The position numbers were made by a program, and so were the translations under genes. Below are positions 33,301 to 45,300 of a DNA stretch of 64,000 nucleotides, piece after piece. Each line of letters opens with the position of its first letter. Position 1 is the first letter of the stretch. Below the pieces are notes generated by a model that worked only from the letters and a program-made list of their open reading frames with translations, was not told where the DNA came from and did not search any database. Source of the DNA: Magnolia sinica (Eukaryota > Streptophyta > Magnoliopsida > Magnoliales > Magnoliaceae); contig NC_080579.1 in assembly GCF_029962835.1 (NCBI RefSeq), forward strand, positions 83,903,959 to 83,967,958, written 5' to 3'.

Positions 33301-36300
33301 TTGGCTCTGTTTTGGTCGTCTTATTTCGAGTTGTATAGTTGTTGTAGGTTTTTTCTTTTCTATATAGTTTGTCCCTCCTTTGTTTATTTGCTTTGTCGCT
33401 GCCCTGTTTTTCTTTTTCTTTTTGGATTGCTTTGGCTCCCTTCAATAATGTTTGCAATGTTAAAAAAGAAGAAGTCCAATATGATAATAACACATGAGTA
33501 AAATGTCTAAAATGCCCCTCCCCCAAGATTGTACACATACGTAGACTCTTACAGCCATACTCCATGATAATATTACAAGTTATAACACACCGAAAAACGG
33601 TAAATGGGTTATTAAAAAAAAGGTAAACAGGTGACATGATTTTTTTTATCACACACTAACATCGTTTGATGGTTGGACCTTTTTTACTCCAATCATTATT
33701 CCCTAGCCACCATCAATTGGGCGTTTAGGATCATTCAAAGAAAGTGATTTTTTAGAGGGATAGGTGGTGCGCGCGTGATGGATGATGTAGCTCAATGATC
33801 GGGAATGTCTAGTGCAATCAACATCAACTGTTCATTACCCTAGCCATTGATAGGATGGTTCGAGCATCCCACCAAAGTGATTTTTTGAAAGGGATGGACA
33901 ATCAAAGGCAGGACCCACGTGATAGATGATCTAAATCAATGATCTGGACATTATAGCATTAATCAATATAGACCATCTATTTGCATAATCAATGGATGGA
34001 CAGTTACATCGTCCAATCGTCATCATCATTTAAGCCTTATCTCAACTAAGTGGGCTTGCTACACAAATCCTATTTTGCCATTCCACTCTATTAAGGACCA
34101 TGTCCTTTGTTAAGCCAAACAAACGTCTTCAAATATTTTCTTACCATGCCCGCATCCTTCTGGGTCTTCTCCTAGCTTAACCCTTCTCACTTATAACTGA
34201 TGCAATTCTTGGTCTTCATTGCACATGGCAAAACCATCTAAGTCTACTTTCCCTCTTCTTACTAGCTATTGGTGCCACTCTTAAGTTCCCTCAAATTCAT
34301 TCATTTTTAAGTCTATCGTTCCTCGTCTTGCCACTCATACACGCAAACATCCTCATTTTAGCTATTTTTCCTCGACTGCCCAACATTCTATCCCACAAAG
34401 CATGGTTGGTCTTATAGATATCCTATAAAATCTTCCCTTAAGTTTGATTGGTATGCAGCAATCACATAAAACTCCATTGGCACATCTCTACTTCTATGAT
34501 CAACATCTTTCTCGATCTCTCCACTCTCATGAATTATTTACCCAAGACATCGACAACAGTCATTTTGGGCTACTTCTTGGCCATTAATCTTAACTAATTT
34601 CTTGTTTCTACTCTTATTGTTACCAAAATTGCATTTCATATATTCTGTTTTAGTGCGACTGATTTTAAAAACTTCAGATTCTGCTGCTTCCTTCCATAGT
34701 TCTAGCTTTGTGTTTCCCCCCTCCATCAATCAGAACTGTCATTTGCAAACAACAAAAACCATGGGACCTCTTCCTATAAATGTTTCGTTAACTGGTTCCA
34801 TCAAAGTGATCTTTTGAGAGGGATGGTAAATCAACGGTGGGATGCCGTGATGACTGACCCAAGTCAATGATCAGATCGTTATAATCAATATGCATACAGA
34901 TGAATTCAATTCTTGGAATTTGTCCTCTAGGTCAGCCAAATGGAAAAATCACGATTAAAGGAGCAAGAGTTCCAAGTCAGCTAAACAGAAACTGTAATTC
35001 CAGGAACTGAAACTTTCAGGAAGCCATAGTTCCAGGAATTCAACCAAATTTAAAAACTTCTATTTCTGATGCTGAACAGGTCCCAAGGGTTCTGCTGCTA
35101 AGCTCACATGCAGCTCTCCATGCGATCACATGTGCCAATTTAGCCTAGCACATGGGTCATTTCCAACAGTGCTTGGGTGGACCCCACTGTATAGATGCCT
35201 GATCCAGCTAAAAATTAGATGGGTCAGCTCATCCGGGGTGTCTCATGTACAATAAATGTGACTCATGTACAATGAATGCGGACTTCTTGTGTGTTCTTTT
35301 TAATCCGTCTATTGATTTTGTACATGTGTGGCACGCTTGAACAGCACGATTTTGGTCACGATATCTATACAGTAGGGCCCAGTTGATGCACATCTCGGAA
35401 GTCCCACATCAAGCACTAGGTTGGCATGTGTGATTGCTGTAGAGTTGCATGTGAGCTCAGTGAAGCTCTAGCATCAACGTGCATTTACCACAAAGTACTA
35501 AACTACAACAACTCATCCATGGAATGGTATGGCATCTACGAATGCCAATCCAGACCATCAAAGCCACAAGCTCTATTGTGGGTAGAGTGTAGGTCAAAAC
35601 TATGCCGATCGGTTGTATCTATCCCTCCAGTTGGTGTCATCAAATGGATGGTTAAAAAGAAAAGGTCAGCAGTCCGAACTCAACACATGAAATCAGACAC
35701 TCAAGGTTGCCTCATCAATGTTGTTTTGGGCTCTGCTCCATCCACAAGGATGCCATGATTTGGACACTCTGGATGCCTGTGTATTCATGTCACATGTACG
35801 GTGGATGAATCACCACAATTTGTGTGGTCCAGATTGAATGACGCGTGATCTACCAAAGATACAACATGGACACTATAATTCCTCAAAACAAACATAAAAT
35901 GGGACTATGGAGGAATTTTGGCATCCCAATGCATGAGGCAAAAGTACCGTCTGTTGCAGTCGGGCACCAAGTGCATTGATATAGACTGTTGATTTGATGG
36001 CCCCCACTGTCGACAAGGATGCTCTATATTACACAGATTAGAAGTTTCTAACCTTATGACCAGTGGCGAACCAATAGACGGTGAAAGAAAAAAAATGCAG
36101 CACCATTCTAGTGAAAATGCCAAAGATTGGATAAAAAACAATAATCATGCAATGATGATTTCCATGAGAACTGTAAAACATGGATTCCAATTCTGAGTTC
36201 CTGTTTGGATAAGAACTGGTAATCTCATACTCACAATACTCACCTAGGTTCTAGTGCCAAGAGCCAAATTATGGAAAAGTGCAATGATTTTTGGGTAGAA

Positions 36301-39300
36301 TCCACCCATTTCTTTGTTCTCCAAACAAAACAAATTGTCAAATTAGAAGGAAAATTCTTTTCCTTTACCATTGTTTTGCATTGAACCCATGGTTTCCAAA
36401 CATTGGACTAAAAGTCTTGGGTCATTCCGCATCTGTAGTGGTTCCATCAATCAGTGGCATGATTCAATGAACCGTGGGCCCAAGTTTACAGATTGGGTGC
36501 ATCAGGATCCTTTTTATTGTAGATCTATAACAACTTTTATTGAATAATAGAATGGAAAAAGGCTCACGTTCCCAATACTCCAAATATAATTGGTTTGATA
36601 TTTTCTTGCTTGGTGCTGCTTTTTCCCCAGTGAACTGCTTCTAACAGTTACATTAGATACTTATTTGTCCCACTTTTTAAGAAAGGCATGTTTAATTGAT
36701 CAAGACAATGAGAACAGTGGGTATCATGTATGAAACTGCATAGGAAGAACACTGAATGTACATGATTAATTGGCATGCAGGTTCCTTTGTTGGATGGGTC
36801 AGCAAGAGAATGGGTGGAGGCGATAGAAAATGCTGGTTTGTGTGTTGCGAAGGATTATAATGGCAATACCATGGATAAATTGGCACCTTTTCTTGATGAA
36901 CCAATGCATGTGTGGAGGAATGATTCTTTTGTAGCTGCCTTCCCTTCTCCCAAGGTCCAGATCACTTATGGAATAGACTTTCCACAGGTAAAATGCTTTT
37001 TTTTTTTTTTTTGCTGCTAGGAAGTTCTATTTTTTATGCTACAAAATGTCATTGTATAGGATTTTGGAAATTGTTATGTTTCAAAAGAAAACGAAGGATC
37101 AATTGATGTGTGGGGGTCACAATAATTCATAGTTGGGGTTGTAGGTTCAAGGCTCACCCGCCTCTATAACTTTTATCAACAAAACAAACACCTGCCAAAT
37201 CAAGCGACTCCTGAGCCTTCATGAATAGTGTCAAGCCAACCGAGTTGACTCAGTGAGTTTTGTTGAGTTTGAAATGAGTTAGAGCTATAAGTGAGTTTCC
37301 TTGTTATTCGGCTCGAAATCTTGTTAACTTGACTAAGCCAAATTTTGAGCTGAGTCATCTAGTTTTAGAACTGTGCTCATGAAAAGAATGTTCAATATTG
37401 ACCCAGTAACTTTAAAGATTAGCCAACCTATTTATACTGACAAGAGACAATTTTCTTGCATTTAAATATGGCAAACAATTATAGTTATTTTATTTTTGGG
37501 AGCACTTCAATTATCGTTGCAGGATTCAATGAATTGATTTGTGCATGTTCCTTTTCAATGTTTTGCCATTGTCCTTGTGTTGAGAAAAAAATTGCTGAAT
37601 AGAAATTTGTAAGTTTGACTGTATTGCTTAGAAATGGCCACCAGATTGTCTTGTCAGCTCATCCTCAAATTCCAGAAAATAATGTGGTAAACTAAGATAA
37701 GAAAGGTCGATAACATGTGATGTGATTAGGGTTACATGTTACAAAACTCAAAGCTTCTTTGTTGCAGGTGCCTGCTATTGGCCGCCAGTGGTTCTCTTGC
37801 TTTCCAATGGACGAATCTGCATACACAAAGGAAATTGCTTCTGCAAGAACATTTGGCATTTATGAGGAGGTTCATTTTTTTTCAAAAAAATCTTTTCCTA
37901 TATATTGGTAGTTTGTTCTTAATTGTTGTTGCTTATTTGCTATTTTCCCAATGGACTTGATGATCCCCTATTCAGTGCATGAGAAGTTGCCATCTTTAAT
38001 TCTCTCCGGTGCTAGTGCATGGAGCTTTTGCCACTTATCATTTGGAAGGGGTTGGAATAATTCTGACTCATGTTTGTGCTAGATAAGGCTTCAATTGGGT
38101 TGAAATGTATTCAACTACATCTTCATTAAAGTTGAGTGTTTTCTCTGATGCAAACTGTGCTGTTTGTTGTGTTAAAAGAAGATCATTATTTTGTTTCCAT
38201 TTATCTTGGATCTTCCTTTAAGGGATCATTTTGTATGTGTGGACATCTCACGTAAGGACATACACGTCTACCTAGTCATGGACGTCCAGGTATTGTGATT
38301 GGGTGTGTGGACAAGGGTGTCCATGAATGTTGCTGTTTTGCATTTGGATGGCGCACCTCCTGGATGTCTTTTTGCTGAAGAACGTGCTGCATGAGCATAT
38401 ATATGGCGCATCGGACATACGCTTGCGCAAGATTCGGGTCCTCTAGTAAGTGGTTCCCAAAATGTCAACATGCTCTCTCTTTGAATCAAGGCCTTGTAAC
38501 ACTGGGTGGCATCTGCTGTAGTACAGTTTTCTGTAGAGACGTGGACTATGAATCAAGGCCTTGTAACACTGCTCACCTTCTTAAGTGAGCACCCATGCGC
38601 ACCTTTGCACACGTGTCATGGGCATAAAATTTGAACAGTCCACGTGATGTGACGCCCCTTGAAAGCTTACAAGGCCAACTTTCAGCCCGATCCAAAACCC
38701 TAGTGGGCCATAGCAAAGAGTAATGCAAATCAAGGTAGGAAACTGTTTCCTTTTTCCATGGCCCACTAGTGTTTTATATCAGGCTGAAAGTTGGGCATGT
38801 GAGGTTTCAAGGGGTGCCGCATCATGTGGACCGTTCAGATTTTGTGCCCATGACACGTGTGCAAAGGTGCGCATGGGTGCTCACGTAAGAAGGTGCGCAG
38901 GTGAGCATTCCTCTAAGCTTCTTTCATGGTTGAATGAATAAAAAAGTTGAAAAACAAGAGAAAAATTGAAAATATAACTTCTATAATCGGCCATTTGTGG
39001 CTGTATTTGTTGATGCCCCTCTCTTTTTTTTTTTAAATTTTTCTGAAACCAAATTAATTCATGTGGATCACCATTTCCTTTATGAATTGGCCAACATGAC
39101 CATAAGGTAAATTTCCTTTAATACCATGATTTGCATAGATACAAAAACCATAACCTTGACTTAAATCTCAACCCTTGGTCATCCCTAAAAAACAAAGAAT
39201 TACTTAAGAGTTCCTGTACCGTAACACCCCAATGTGGCGCAATCTTTGTTTACAGAAAAATTCCAGTAAAAATGATGCAGGACATGAAAATTAAATATGA

Positions 39301-42300
39301 TGTGCAAGATGTCTGGCTTAGATCATACTAATTTAGAAACAATAACATAATAATTCCACATCCCACACAAAAGCTCAAACATTCAATTAGGGGAATCTAT
39401 GCGGATCCAGGCCTACACATGTTAGGGCTGGATTAATAAAAATTATGAACTAAACAATACTCAGTGATAAGAAATAGTCATCCACACATGCATAGCAATC
39501 AGTCCCTAATCCAAAGGATTCCCCAAGTTCAATTTAAGGAACCCTAGGGTGAGAAAATGGGGCAAATAAATTAAGGCTAATGCAAGCTAAAGTTAGGGTT
39601 TATGAAATAGGAATGAAAAGAGGTAAACAAGAGGAAAACCTGACCCAGAGAAAGCTCCTGCGTGCAGACGGTGACCTGGGGCTGACGCACGTGCGTGGGT
39701 GGGCTGGCCGCAAGTGTAATGGAAGCCCGCCTTCCCAAATTGACACCTAGGCCTTGGTCGGCCAGGGGAGGCTTCCAATCCCTCCAAGTTTGACGACGAT
39801 CTGGCGTACGGTCGCGGTGTGGTGCTCCGTCGAAGTTTCAACCCTCATAAAAGTCCAGATTCTGGAAACTGACTGTAGGGGGATGAACGGCTGCAAAAGC
39901 TGAGAAATTCAAAGCAATGATGATGATGGAAGATGCGAGATATGGATGGAAGAGGGTAGGGATAGATGAGGATAGATGTGGCTTCGCACCACGTAGTTAG
40001 CCATTCGAAAAGGGAGGGCTTCGCACCCACTTGAATTTTTTCACAATTCAAAAACTCAGAGAGTAGAAAAAAACTTGCAGGAATTTTTTTATTTAACTTG
40101 AATGAATCAAAAGAATTACAAGGGTTGCCTATTTATAGGGAAAACCCTATACCCCAAAATTCGCGCCATGTATGCAACCTATTACTTGGCGATGAAGTAA
40201 ATTAAAATAAAACTCAATCAAAGAAATCTAAAGCGTTCATGATGTTCTAAATAACATAAATAAGCAAAACCTAAAATATGAAATTAATCCGACTAGTGGG
40301 CCCGGATCATGAGATCCCATGATGGGCTTTACTTGATTATTGGGCCCACTCTAATGAACCAAAACTCCGTCTTCTAACTTGGAGGCCCTCCCTGGATGTC
40401 GTCATTGATCCAGATCGACGGTGTGACATTCCTTTTCTCGCGTACGTGTGTAGGGGGGCGGCGTGCGTGCGCGCGCGCTTGATGTCCCCATAAAAAAAAA
40501 GAACGTTCTAAAAAAAATAATCTAGGAAACCTGCTAATCAGCCCAGTTTAGGACTTGGACATGCATGGAATACACTTGTAGCCCACCAGATGGGCCATAG
40601 GATCTGTAGTTTTGGCATTTGAGACTGATATATTCATTGCATGGTTCTCGCAATTGTCCCAACTTGTAGTAATATGCCCATCCTGTTAATCCTATCATTT
40701 AAGTAGATTAGTTCTCATTGAGTAATAGGGTTTTTGTCTTTTGAACGAAGCGTTTGTTCATTGTCACTAATTTTAACATTTGAATGGTGAAGCGAATTGG
40801 AACATTTTATTTAATAAACCAAAGCATACAACCAAGGGCAGGGTAATGCAGGCCTGACATATGTTATCCATACTCGCCAAGTTTGTGATTCAATTTGGTT
40901 TGGGTCATTGGGTGGTTCATAGCTTGGGTCCTTTGGGCATCCTAAGAGACACGGTGTGCCTAATAAATCTAATTTGCTGAGTTTGGTTTGCAATTAGTTT
41001 GGTCAATTTGTGGCATCTGTTCTCTAACTTTGCAAATTCTCATGAATCTAATTTGTTTAATTTACATGGTCCCTTGACATGAAAAGCTTGCTATCCTTTT
41101 TAGCCTCTTGTAAATTTTCTCTTGGGTGCTATTTTGGTTTTCTTTTCTTTTTTTTAATCATGATATGGTTTGAAAGGAAGCTTGTGTTGCTTTCTTTATT
41201 TTGGATCATTGTGTCGGAAGGGACTACACCACAAGCCTTCAGTTTTCATTGCCATTGCAATCACCATCCTTTGTTAATGTCTATTGGTTGAGTATTCTAT
41301 ACGTTGGATCTGACTAGTAAAATTCCCATTCATATAGTCATAGATTCCCTTTTTAATAATATACAAGTACATATTTATATATTCCTGATTTCTGAAGGCA
41401 TCATAATGCGCAGTTATTGGCAGGTTGAGAAATTGCGGAAGGCTGGACTCATCCAAGGGGGTTCTATGGAAAACGCCACCGTTTGCAGGTTAGATGGTCC
41501 AACCACCATGCAATATTATCTCTCTCACCCAAGCTCAAGCTCAACAGTCTATTGCCTCAGAATTATAACCTCATGTTCAAATTCAAGATTCACCATTTTT
41601 TTTTTCTTTCCTCTCAATTGATGGTTTTGCATCTTCACTCCTATAATTTACTATTGGGGGAACTACCCATGGTGGATCCTCTTTAGAGATTGTAGATGCT
41701 AATCTAACTCTAGTTGCAGGAACCTTCTATTTAAGGTGCCTTGCCCACTCTTGCTCCGACTTGCGCTTCCCAGGCTAACACTTCCCCTCTCCTGCCCCTA
41801 CGCCCAAATCTACCCTTTGTGCTTTGTGCAACAATAAGTAACTTTGTAGTTAACATTAATAATATAGTACACAAGGGAAAATTTCTAGCCTTAGGGATTG
41901 TGGTTTTGCCAAGTTGTTTCCTCCACACTTAATGTCAATGAAAATGGGTTGAAGGCGTAAGTGGCAATAATCATAGCACTTGGATTAACCTGCAAAAACT
42001 CGAATTTGGTCAAGTACATTAGTTTCCTTAAATGATATGAACCTTTTGAGTTCTCCAACAAACTTGGAGAATATGATTGAAAATTTCTAAGCATCAACTC
42101 ATATGCATCTTTATGAGTTCATGGAATCATCCACTTCGGTGTGTTGATTTGTGACAAGATTAAATGGATCTAAACAAAGTGTCTGACATTCTACCTTATT
42201 GTGTAATTTTCTCATAATTTCATTTGGAGTTGGATCATCATCAACATCACCATCAGCATAGCCTTGTTCCAGCTATCTGGGGCCAGCTTAAGGCCATCAA

Positions 42301-45300
42301 GTTCCGATAAAAATCTTGTTTACCTCAAATCACTGATCTGTGGCAATCGCACCATCAAAGCTTTCATTTAAACTCATTTTCTTTTTACACCTACATGGCC
42401 GACTTTGAACCAATCCCTTTGATGCAAGTAGATCCCTACAAACATGGTCTCAGGTGTGATCAATGGAGGGGCTCCACATGAGGGTGAAGCATGTGTTTAT
42501 TTTTTTATATTTATTTGCGTCTTAGGTAAAGTGTAAAACTCTGAATCACCCTCCCTTAAGGGCTGAGCTTTTACCTTTTTATAATTAGGGCTTAAGCCAT
42601 TTCTCTAGGCAATAAATAAGCCCCATGGGATGTGTGAGTTCTCTTTAGCTTGAATGTATTGCAGATGGAGGCATGTGTTTTCTAGATCATTACATATATT
42701 GCTAAGATTGTCCTCTATTATGGTTCTTGATAGAGTGGAATGGCAGAACAAGATCATATAGCTGACCCCAATTAATTGGGGAAGGCATAGATGATGACAA
42801 TGACAACGAAGATAATGTCCTCTATTACAAATCTTGCTAGGAAATCAAGATTTGGTGCAGCATGGTGCTTCCCAATGTGTCACCTTCTTAGATGTTACAA
42901 TCTTGCCTTGTGTGATATTCAGAAATTCCACTTAGATAAAAGCCTAAAAACTTCAGCATTCTTACTGCTGTTGATGTGGTCAAAGCCAAGATATTGACTA
43001 GTTGCTGCCAAGATCTGCTAAACATGGATTTGTTCAGCTGCATCTGGGCCCATCATATCTTTGGTTGAGTCATGTTCACAGCACCTTGAATGTTGAGGTC
43101 TGTCTTAGTTTAGAATTCAATATCTCAGCTTAATCTAAACAGAGTTGATGTTCATGTGAACTGGTCTAGCATGGATAAGAGTTCAAAAGCCCACTATGCA
43201 GCATTTCTGGCCAATGAGCAAGAATTCCAAGATATCTGTAAATCAAAGCCTGGGAAATCCTTTTGTTGCCATTGAGTATAAAATGGTGTGCTGATCCTTC
43301 AGCTGGCAGCAAACCCAAGTTATGTCTTCTACTTATTCTGGGAGATCTACCCCTCTGGGCCCCACTCACCTCTGGGTAGAAATGGAACTAGCGTGCAATA
43401 TCATATGTTTAATCGTCATATGAGAAGCTATTAACAGATGAATTGTAGATTTAACTTTGAACATTGCATTGCCAACACTTTATATCTGTAATAAGCATTG
43501 AAGACAGGAATTTTGTTCTTTGAGAGAGTTCTTCCTTGAAGAAGAGGATTAAAAATTCAGCAGTCTCTAGTTTTCTAGACTTCTTATCGGTGCTTGATTT
43601 GGCCATTTCTGAAGTCAATACTGAAACAGTTTTTTAAAGGCCGAGCCGGGTATGACTTGGCCAGGTAGACCTGTAGTGGAAAACATGAAAAGAACAGAAA
43701 ATAAAAAAAAATGAGAACATGCTATCTACCGCGTTTGTGAAACCAAGGCATGCAAGTGACTGTGCTGTTATAGATGCTTACGAGTTGACATAGCTAATAC
43801 AAAACAATTATCGGCCTCATCATGTTGATTCTGCTGAGTCGAAACTGCCAGCCGATTCTTGGAATTTGAACCATGGTATGATGTTGTTTGCTCCACCAAA
43901 AGCCAAGTCGACTTGCCAAGCCCACTACAGCTCATCATGTTTGGTACGGTTTTCTTTCTTTCAAGAGGATTAAAAATCAGTAAAATGGAAAAACTGTAAA
44001 AGAACATTGAAATAAAAGAAAAGAAAAGAAGGGAAATGCTCCAATGTTCTCGGAGCACTATTAAGCTATAGTGCTCCTAGTTGCATTGGTTCACTTGGAC
44101 AGTCCAATCAACTGATCTGAACTGTCCATTAAATCCAGAACACATTTCATGTGCTCCATGAAAAAATTGCACTGATCAGATGATCCAATCCATCCTTGAT
44201 TTGGCCTTTTTTCTATAGCCTTCCTCTTTCCTACCTATGGATGGCATGGTTATGGTTACCTAACAAAAGTGATTCTTTAGAATCACAACCAATCCCCCAA
44301 AAAATAGATGGATCAAATTGCTGTTTGGACCTATTTGTATAAACAGTCTTGACCGTCCATGTTAAAGGCCATTGATATGATGGTTAATATTTGTCAAATG
44401 GGCTGGACTAAGTGTTCAATGCAACTAGGAGCACCATAACCTATTGTACTCAGAGAGCACCGGAGCCCAACCACCCCGGCCCCCAAAACAAGAAAAAAAA
44501 AGAAAACAAGAAAAAAAGAAAAAAGAAGAAATAAAACCATGTCCAGTAAGCAAGGATGAAATAGAAATAGAAACTTGATCCCTACATCCAGCGTTACATG
44601 GAAAAAGCTGCATTATTTGATTGAGATGTGGAATCTGATGGAGAGTTGTAATTGTTTCTTTTTTGCTAACTTCTATTTTCCTTCTGCAGTGCCAAATCAG
44701 GTTGGTTGAATCCACCGCTTCGTTTCCAGGACGAACCTTGCCGCCACAAGGTTTTAGATCTTATTGGAGACCTTTCTATTTTTGCACGGAACGGTTCTCA
44801 AGGGCTTCCAGTTGCACACATAATTGCTTATAAGGTTAGCATCTTTCTCCTATTTATGCGTTTTGAGATTTCAGTGCTTTGGCTGGTTGTCTCTTTATGC
44901 AGGCTTTTTTTGTTTTTTTGAAAAAAAAAATTAAAAAAAAAATACTAATCATTAGTTAAATATAACATATGAGGAAATGTAATGCCTATTGATTGCGTGT
45001 ATCCACAGGGATTAGTCTCACTTCAAAAATGAGGTGGGGACACCCTGTGTCTTCGAAAAAAGAAAAAAAAGAAAAAAAGTAATGCCTGTTGATCCCTTGC
45101 ACTAATGCATTAACAAGGGCAAATGATTTGTCTCGATCTTACATATCAATTCAATATTTATCATCCCTTTCAAGTAATGCTTCCAAGTTGAAAATGCCTT
45201 TCCCAGTTTGGTAAATATGGGAGGAGCATGGGAAATACTTACTGAGACATTTTCAGATAGTTTCCTTACTGTAGAGTGTCAAAGCAGGCCTACGTAATGA

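Larger units (their letters stand above)
30844..36780 (+). other. LpxC intron 2 (5,937 bp), repeat-laden
   Basis: Starts gtcggg, ends tggcatgcag. Contents: a mirrored pair of 'acctgtttgg…ttccaggaact' arms at 30924-31100 and 34900-35092 that may be the two ends of one disrupted element; an unclassified tract 31340-32420; a five-fold dispersed motif (32660-34890); an RTE-type LINE end (34020-34750, minus strand); and an inverted-repeat element (35095-35470). The 104-codon minus frame at 31870-32184 has no recognisable domain. Confidence 0.8.

Noticed and set aside
30921-35092. Single large element with 'acctgtttgg' ends spanning most of intron 2
   Set aside because: The two arms are mirrored, but no convincing target duplication was found and the interior contains unrelated insertions; noted under intron 2 only.
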